Assembly (NCBI GenBank): GCA_900766575.1
Contig: CAAFVW010000079.1
Span: forward strand, 1-6,235
DNA length: 6,235 nt
Direction of reading: 5' to 3'
Origin: Lachnospiraceae bacterium
GTDB taxonomy: Bacteria; Bacillota; Clostridia; Lachnospirales; Lachnospiraceae
Shown: one piece after another, positions 1 to 4,379 of the stretch
Numbering within the stretch: position 1 is the stretch's first letter
How the letters are laid out: each line of letters opens with the position of its first letter
Translations under genes and position numbers: made by a program
Notes under the pieces: model-generated
What the model was told of the DNA's origin: nothing
Seen by the model: the letters and a program-made list of their open reading frames with translations, nothing else
Databases searched by the model: none

Positions 1-771
1 GCCGCAGTTGCTACTGTGCTGTCGCAGCTGATCGCTGTGGTGGTGTGTGCGGTCTATCTGTGGAAAAAGTATGAAATTCTGCGGATACGTGTGGATGATT
101 TGAAGCTGCAGGATGCCGGAATGCTCCGCAACATGTTAAGTTCCGGTCTTTCTATGGGCTTCATGAGTTCTCTGGTCAATATCGGTACACTGACATTGCA
201 GACTTCTATCAACAAGCTGGGACAGAATATTATCATTGCCCATACGGCAGCCCGCAAGATCTCCGAGATCTTCATGATCATGTTCAGCGTCTTCGGTCAG
301 ACAATGGCGACCTATTGCGGACAAAATCTGGGAGCCGGTAAAATCGACCGGATCCGCAGAGGAATCCTGTTGGCAACCGGTTATACCTGCATCTGGTGTA
401 CGTTTAACATTGTGACCGCTTATACTATCGGTGACTGGCTGGTATGGCTGGTTACCGGCAGCAAAAATCCGGAAGTGATCTACAATGCCACATTATATCT
501 GAAGATAGATACACTGTTCTATTATGTGACAGCGGTAATCTGTATTGTGAGAAACTCCATGCAGGGACTGGGAGAGCGGATCGTACCGCTGATCTCCAGC
601 TCGCTGGAAATGATAGGGAAAATTGTGATTGCGGCGACGCTGGTTCCTATGTTCGGATACCCGGGTGTCATCGCGGCAGAGCCTATTGTGTGGTTTATCA
701 TGATCATTCCGCTATTGATGAAGATACTGCGCATGCCTGTCTGGAAACAGAAAAACTTAACGGTTTCGTAA
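1..771 (+). CDS. MATE-family multidrug/Na+ antiporter, C-terminal half (5' end outside window)
   Basis: This is a cation-coupled efflux transporter of the inner membrane, of the multidrug and toxic compound extrusion (MATE; NorM/DinF-like) family. The frame is open from base 1 and gives 256 residues before the TAA at 769-771. The GTG at base 16 lies inside a membrane helix and is not the real start. MATE proteins are usually about 440-460 residues, so this is roughly the C-terminal lobe. Visible in order are the end of TM6 (residues 1-22), a basic cytoplasmic loop, TM7 with a GLSMGF-MSS-LVNIG pattern (about 45-65), the family motif QNLGAGK at 108-114 followed by a basic DRIRRG stretch, and four more hydrophobic helices. 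The RNSMQGLG motif at about 184-191 is also typical. The C-terminus is short and basic. Substrate cannot be deduced. It looks unrelated to the chemoreceptors downstream and is separated from them by a promoter-bearing gap. Family assignment is secure; subfamily is not. Confidence 0.92.
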   Translation, partial: AAVATVLSQLIAVVVCAVYLWKKYEILRIRVDDLKLQDAGMLRNMLSSGLSMGFMSSLVNIGTLTLQTSINKLGQNIIIAHTAARKISEIFMIMFSVFGQTMATYCGQNLGAGKIDRIRRGILLATGYTCIWCTFNIVTAYTIGDWLVWLVTGSKNPEVIYNATLYLKIDTLFYYVTAVICIVRNSMQGLGERIVPLISSSLEMIGKIVIAATLVPMFGYPGVIAAEPIVWFIMIIPLLMKILRMPVWKQKNLTVS

Positions 772-772
772 A

Positions 773-788
773 TAAAAAGATGTTTTTA
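773..788 (+). other. AT-only hairpin just after the MATE stop codon
   Basis: TAAAAA (773-778) and TTTTTA (783-788) form a perfect 6-bp stem around the loop GATG, starting two bases after the MATE stop codon. An imperfect extension (GTAA against TTAAC) can lengthen it. It has no G-C core and no clean U-tract after the stem, so it is at best a weak terminator or an mRNA 3'-end structure. No better terminator for the MATE gene is visible before the next gene. Confidence 0.3.
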
Positions 789-846
789 CTTAACGTTGAG
801 GAAAAATGACCAAATCTGACAGTAAAATACTTGTAACTTTGTCGAA

Positions 847-875
847 TTGTATTACCATATGGAAAATGATACAAT
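847..875 (+). promoter_or_regulatory. Extended -10 sigma-A-type promoter candidate for the first chemoreceptor
   Basis: The -35-like TTGTAT (847-852, 3 of 6 matches) is separated by 17 bases from the -10-like TACAAT (870-875, 5 of 6). A TG dinucleotide at 867-868 is correctly placed one base before the -10, which makes it an extended -10 element and can compensate for the weak -35. Transcription would begin near base 882 and leave a leader of about 70 bases before the start at 951. The spacer contains the 8-bp palindrome CCATATGG (855-862). This is visual matching only. Confidence 0.45.
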
Positions 876-886
876 GATTTTACCGA

Positions 887-912
887 GAAAAATACTTAAA
901 CGTTTTCGATAT
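887..912 (+). promoter_or_regulatory. Possible sigma-D/FliA-like promoter for the first chemoreceptor
   Basis: GAAA (887-890), a 15-base spacer, then TCGATAT (906-912) resembles the motility sigma-factor consensus TAAA-N15-CCGATAT known from Bacillus SigD, with one mismatch in each half. Chemoreceptor genes are common members of such regulons, which is why the match deserves note. Neither box is perfect and the region is AT-rich, so chance is a real alternative. It would give a leader of about 30 bases. Confidence 0.28.
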
Positions 913-950
913 GAACCGAATGTGACTAAGTCTTTTACAGAAAGGCAGAT

Positions 951-2708
951 GTGGTAAGTATGAAGAAGACAGAGAACAAGAAAACGGAAGTAAAAGGGAA
1001 GAAAAAGCCATTTTTTACAATCTCCAAAAAGATACTGGCGTTGAGCCTTCTGCCGATGATCATTGTGTGTGCACTGGTGGCGACCGTGGGCTCCAGAGCT
1101 TTGGAAGCAGGCATCGAGGAACAGATTGAGAAAGCATTGCAGATCGTAGGCGTCAGCGTGGACGAGACTTACACCAATCTGTATGAAGGTGATTACACCA
1201 GAGATAAGGGAGGCAAGGTGCGAAAGGGTGGCGTAGCAATCTCCGGAGATACGCAGCTGATCGACGGATTGCAGGAGAAGACGGGATTCCAGGTGTCTTT
1301 CCTGTACGGGAATATGCGTCTGATCACAACGCTGACGAAACCGGAGGGAGGACGCATCAACGGTACAGGTCTGGAGACGGAGATCTACGAGCAGGTCCAG
1401 ACGGGAGAACCGCTATTCCTTAAGGATTGCGACATCTCCGAAGTGGATTACTATGTGTATTATCAACCGCTGATCAACTCCGACGGTTCTGTGATCGGTG
1501 CCATTGAGGTGGCAACACCGGTGCAGGGGGTACAGGACACGATTCATACGCAGGTGAAGGATATTATCCTGATCGCTGTGGCATGCGTTCTTGTGGCGGC
1601 AGTGCTGGTAAGCGTATTATCCCGAAGCATGGTGAAAACCATGAAGAAGACCAAGCATTTCCTGGGCAGGATCGTGAACGGAGAACTGGATGCAGAACCG
1701 GATGAAAAGCAGTGCCGAAGAAAGGACGAATTGGGAGATGTCTACCGGATCTCTGTGAAATTGCAGAAGACGCTGCGCACCATTGTGACGGATATCAAGG
1801 ATTCCGCGGATAATCTGACGGTATCTTCCAACAAACTGATCAAGATGGCACAGGATACCCAGGAATCTGTCAACGACGTATATCAGGCAGTAGGGGAGAT
1901 CTCTGAAGGTGCCAGGAACCAGGCGGACGAAACAACGGATGCCAATACGAACGTGGTACGTATCGGTGAACAAATCGAGTATATCTCCGACAAAGTGAAT
2001 TCTCTGACGGATTATGCCGGCAGGATGGCAGAAGCGGAGAAAGCTTCCGAAGAGATCATGAAGGAACTGAACGGCTCCAACGAGAGCACCAAGGAATCCG
2101 TCCTGCGGGTAGCGGAACAGATTACGGATATGAACGGAGCAATTCAGAATATCACGAAGGCAGTTTCCATGATTCAGGATATTGCGGACGAGACAGACCT
2201 GCTGTCATTGAATGCCAGCATTGAAGCAGCCAGAGCCGGGGAAGCGGGAAGAGGCTTCGCAGTGGTGGCAGAGCAGATCAGTAAGCTGGCTGACCAGTCT
2301 AAGCGCTCCGCAACCGATATCCAGCAGATCATCCAAAATATCATGGAGTCTTCCGGCAGAATGGTGGAGATCATGGGTGAAGTGGAAGCCAACATGAATC
2401 ATCAGCAGAGCAAGTTAGAAGAGACCGGTGTGAAGACTGCGGCAGTAGCGGATGGTGTGGAGAATTCCCTGCAGCATATCGGCGGTATCCGGGAGAAGAT
2501 GGATGTCTTAGGACAGTCCGGAAGTGCGATCCGCGATGTGGTGGAAGGACTGTCGGCAATCTCCGAACAGAATGCAGCATCCGCAGACAGCACCATGCAG
2601 GCGGCTCATGACACGAGTGGTACCATGACAGAACTGATGAATTCTTCTGAGAACCTGCTGGCATTAGCGGACAAGTTGGAAAAGGTACTGGATGTTTTCA
2701 AGGTATAA
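951..2708 (+). CDS. Methyl-accepting chemotaxis protein with extracellular Cache domain and HAMP
   Basis: This transmembrane chemoreceptor should control the CheA/CheW kinase complex at the cell pole. From the GTG at 951 it has 585 residues: a lysine-rich cytoplasmic N-terminus (1-27), TM1 (about 28-47), an extracellular domain (about 50-203), TM2 (about 205-223), HAMP (about 225-285, with a DELGDV motif) and a helical signalling domain to the end. The extracellular part resembles single-Cache (sCache_3-type) folds: the order GDYTRD, RKGG (91-94), LIDGLQEKTGF, a YGNMRLIT strand at about 119-126, and a closing YYVYYQPL...SDGSVIGAIEV. The signalling tip is at IADETDLLSLNAS (411-423) and EAARAGEAGRGF (425-436). 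About 157 residues follow the tip, consistent with a long 44-heptad-type hairpin. No C-terminal CheR-docking pentapeptide is present. The GTG has AAAGG (941-945) five bases upstream; ATG at 960 is the alternative but sits 14 bases from it. Ligand unknown; Cache receptors often bind amino acids or organic acids. Confidence 0.96.
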   Translation: MVSMKKTENKKTEVKGKKKPFFTISKKILALSLLPMIIVCALVATVGSRALEAGIEEQIEKALQIVGVSVDETYTNLYEGDYTRDKGGKVRKGGVAISGDTQLIDGLQEKTGFQVSFLYGNMRLITTLTKPEGGRINGTGLETEIYEQVQTGEPLFLKDCDISEVDYYVYYQPLINSDGSVIGAIEVATPVQGVQDTIHTQVKDIILIAVACVLVAAVLVSVLSRSMVKTMKKTKHFLGRIVNGELDAEPDEKQCRRKDELGDVYRISVKLQKTLRTIVTDIKDSADNLTVSSNKLIKMAQDTQESVNDVYQAVGEISEGARNQADETTDANTNVVRIGEQIEYISDKVNSLTDYAGRMAEAEKASEEIMKELNGSNESTKESVLRVAEQITDMNGAIQNITKAVSMIQDIADETDLLSLNASIEAARAGEAGRGFAVVAEQISKLADQSKRSATDIQQIIQNIMESSGRMVEIMGEVEANMNHQQSKLEETGVKTAAVADGVENSLQHIGGIREKMDVLGQSGSAIRDVVEGLSAISEQNAASADSTMQAAHDTSGTMTELMNSSENLLALADKLEKVLDVFKV

Positions 2709-2714
2709 AGAGGG

Positions 2715-2733
2715 TGCCGGAAGCTGTCCGGCA
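2715..2733 (+). other. Small GC-rich hairpin after the first chemoreceptor gene
   Basis: TGCCGG (2715-2720) pairs perfectly with CCGGCA (2728-2733) across a 7-base loop, starting seven bases after the stop codon. It is followed by GGGAGATAAC rather than a U-tract, so it is not a classical terminator. It may protect the mRNA 3' end together with the larger hairpin downstream. Confidence 0.35.
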
Positions 2734-2756
2734 GGGAGATAACATATAAATGACAG

Positions 2757-2797
2757 AAAATGCAGTCCGGTTTTTATAGAAAACCGGACTGCATTTT
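2757..2797 (+). terminator. Strong intrinsic terminator hairpin, A-tract/T-tract flanked
   Basis: The arms 2757-2774 and 2780-2797 are exact reverse complements (18 bp) around the five-base loop TATAG. The core GCAGTCCGG/CCGGACTGC is GC-rich, and the outer four pairs are AAAA against TTTT, so the structure carries a short U-run on either strand and could act in both directions. The T-run is only four bases and then CGTG follows, so efficiency is uncertain. It ends transcription of the first chemoreceptor 49 bases after its stop codon. An in-frame ATG at 2760 lies inside the left arm and is therefore an implausible start for the next gene. Confidence 0.85.
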
Positions 2798-2808
2798 CGT
2801 GTGGTTTA

Positions 2809-2837
2809 TTGACGGGGATACCATCATGAATTACAAT
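2809..2837 (+). promoter_or_regulatory. Sigma-A-type promoter for the second chemoreceptor
   Basis: TTGACG (2809-2814, 5 of 6 matches to TTGACA) and TACAAT (2832-2837, 5 of 6 to TATAAT) are separated by exactly 17 bases. The pair sits 11 bases after the terminator stem, the expected place for a new transcription unit. Transcription should start near 2843-2845. This falls downstream of the in-frame ATG at 2826 and upstream of the well-placed ribosome site at 2874-2880, which is the main reason for choosing the 2889 start for the gene. Confidence 0.6.
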
Positions 2838-2873
2838 ATAAGAGATGTGTGGAATGAATATATCAGACGGGAG

Positions 2874-2880
2874 AGAAGGA
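2874..2880 (+). promoter_or_regulatory. Shine-Dalgarno site deciding the start of the second chemoreceptor
   Basis: AGAAGGA lies eight bases before ATG 2889, an ideal distance. The in-frame ATG at 2883 is only two bases away, too close. The ATG at 2826 has only GGGGAT upstream, a weaker match. Confidence 0.5.
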
Positions 2881-2888
2881 AAATGCAA

Positions 2889-4328
2889 ATGAAAGAGTTG
2901 GAACGAAGTAACCGGGTGGCCATGATAGCCCATGGCGTGATCAATGCATGTATGCTTTTTATTAGCGTGATCGGATTCGTTGAGCGCACAGTATCGGCTC
3001 CGGTATTGGTAGTGCTAATGCTTCTTGGAATCATACCGGTTTTGGCAGAATTTATTTGTTGGAAGAGAGACCATGCGACAAAAGCTATAAAACATCTGTC
3101 AATGATCGGATTTGCGTTGTTTTATACGGTGCTGCTTTTTACGGCACAGTGCAACATGGTGTATGCATTTGTAATTCCCATGATGTTTGCAGTCATGCCT
3201 TATCATGATGTCAAGGCATTTGCACTTATTAATGTGGGGACGGTGGTAGAGAATATACTGGTGGTGCTCCTGGGAGCCACACAGGGTGGATTTGGCTATC
3301 TGGGGCAGGACGCAGGATTTATACAGATTTCGGTAATGATTCTGCTGTGCATTACATCCATCTATGCTACCATATCTAACCAGAAGAACACCGATGAAAA
3401 TATAGAGAGCATTACAGCTGCGCAGGACCGCACGGAAGCAACCTTACGTGAGGTCATGGAAATGAGCAGCCGGATGGAGACTTCAGTAGCAGATATCACA
3501 GCGGAATTGAATAAGCTGGAAACTGCTTTTGACAGTACAAAAACAGCCATGGAGGAGGTATCTGCAGGTTCCGGAGAGTCTGCGGCGGCGATTCAGCAGC
3601 AGACGGCCCAAACGGAGGCTATTCAGGAAAAGGTAAATACCGTGGGTGAAGTGGCAGAGACGATCGGAAACAATATGGAACATACGATAGAAATACTGGA
3701 TGCCGGAAAAGAAGAGATGACAGGCCTGAAGGAGCAGGCAGAGGATTCTGCAAGGAACAGTGAGCTGGCAGCACAGAAGCTGGAAACGCTGGATCATTAT
3801 ATGCAGGAGATGCATTCCATCGTGGAAATCATCAGCAAAATAGCTAATCAGACCAGTCTTCTGGCGCTGAACGCCAGCATAGAGGCAGCCAGAGCCGGTG
3901 AAGCCGGCCGCGGATTCTCCGTAGTAGCTACGGAGATTTCGGGAATGGCCACCCAGACAAAGGATGCTACCGGCAACATCGCGGAGTTGATCCAAAATGT
4001 ATCCGGAGCGATTGGAGAAGTGGTGACGGTCATCCGTCAGATGATAGATGGTATCGGCAGCCAAAGGGAAGGAACGATGCGTGCGGCGGACAATTTCACG
4101 GCAATTGAAGATAGCAGCTATACGATCGTGGATAATCTGGGTGAGATGCTTCAGACAGTAGAAGCTCTGAAAACAGCCAACCAGGAGATCGTGGATTCCA
4201 TTCAGACAATCTCAGCGACTACGGAAGAAGTGTCTGCCCATGCCAGTGAGACACTGGAAGCGGAAGAGAGAAACAGAGAGATTCTGCAGAAAATTACTGA
4301 AAATATGAATTCTATGGTAAAAAAATAA
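2889..4328 (+). CDS. Chemoreceptor with six-helix membrane sensor and no HAMP
   Basis: This is a methyl-accepting chemotaxis protein of unusual layout, expected to signal through the same CheA/CheW complex as its neighbour. From ATG 2889 it has 479 residues. Six hydrophobic helices occupy about 10-30, 38-57, 69-86, 90-105, 109-129 and 143-161, joined by short loops, so both ends should be cytoplasmic and no extracellular ligand domain exists. The heptad-rich helical domain starts directly after the last helix (about 165) without a recognisable HAMP. The hairpin tip reads IANQTSLLALNAS (318-330) and EAARAGEAGRGF (332-343), an excellent family match. The C-terminus ends in NSMVKK with no docking pentapeptide. 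Sensing probably occurs in the membrane, or through a short loop such as 130-142, which is glycine-rich; this is inference. Upstream in-frame starts at 2826 (500 residues) and 2760 (522 residues) are possible. The latter lies in a terminator stem and the former precedes the predicted transcription start. No terminator separates it from the peptidase gene. Confidence 0.93.
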   Translation: MKELERSNRVAMIAHGVINACMLFISVIGFVERTVSAPVLVVLMLLGIIPVLAEFICWKRDHATKAIKHLSMIGFALFYTVLLFTAQCNMVYAFVIPMMFAVMPYHDVKAFALINVGTVVENILVVLLGATQGGFGYLGQDAGFIQISVMILLCITSIYATISNQKNTDENIESITAAQDRTEATLREVMEMSSRMETSVADITAELNKLETAFDSTKTAMEEVSAGSGESAAAIQQQTAQTEAIQEKVNTVGEVAETIGNNMEHTIEILDAGKEEMTGLKEQAEDSARNSELAAQKLETLDHYMQEMHSIVEIISKIANQTSLLALNASIEAARAGEAGRGFSVVATEISGMATQTKDATGNIAELIQNVSGAIGEVVTVIRQMIDGIGSQREGTMRAADNFTAIEDSSYTIVDNLGEMLQTVEALKTANQEIVDSIQTISATTEEVSAHASETLEAEERNREILQKITENMNSMVKK

Positions 4329-4340
4329 GTAACGGTTCCT

Positions 4341-4378
4341 GTGACAGAACGGACAGGATAGAAACAGGAGTGACAGAA
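4341..4378 (+). repeat. Four near-regular RACAGRA-type units in the receptor-peptidase gap
   Basis: ACAG followed by AA or GA occurs at 4344, 4353, 4364 and 4373, with spacings of 9, 11 and 9 bases, close to one DNA helical turn. The outer two copies are the identical nonamer GTGACAGAA (4341-4349 and 4370-4378), and the third contains the Shine-Dalgarno AGGAG of the peptidase. Two further ACAGAA copies fall in the first codons of the gene (4403, 4418). It may be a purine-rich coincidence; no known operator is recognised. Confidence 0.3.
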
Positions 4379-4379
4379 T

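Noticed and set aside
444..809. A 121-codon plus-strand ORF overlapping the MATE gene in another frame
   Set aside because: The MATE frame has clear family motifs throughout; the overlapping frame encodes a composition-biased, unrecognisable protein.
2747..2773. A sigma-D-like TAAA-N16-CCGGTTT promoter before the second chemoreceptor
   Set aside because: The downstream box matches only 5 of 7 positions and lies within the terminator stem; the sigma-A-type promoter at 2809-2837 is far better.
2750..2779. A ten-codon ORF (ATG to TAG) after the first chemoreceptor
   Set aside because: It overlaps the terminator stem and has no clear coding character; it is best explained by chance.
2760..2825. 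The N-terminal extension MQSGFYRKPDCIF... of the second chemoreceptor
   Set aside because: It is encoded by the perfect terminator hairpin at 2757-2797, has no ribosome site, and lies before the predicted promoter.
3483..4064. A 193-codon minus-strand ORF opposite the second chemoreceptor
   Set aside because: It is a shadow of the heptad-rich receptor frame: Leu-, His- and Cys-rich, resembling no family, with no ribosome site noted. The same holds for the other minus-strand ORFs opposite the receptors and the peptidase.
4333..4350. A terminator in the gap between the second chemoreceptor and the peptidase
   Set aside because: Only a short bulged stem (GTTC...GAAC) can form, and no T-run follows.
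4340..4370. A separate promoter for the peptidase, starting from GTGACA at 4341
   Set aside because: GTGACA is not the actual reading at a proper -35 with any TATAAT-like box 16-18 bases downstream; the following bases read ACAGGA and similar.
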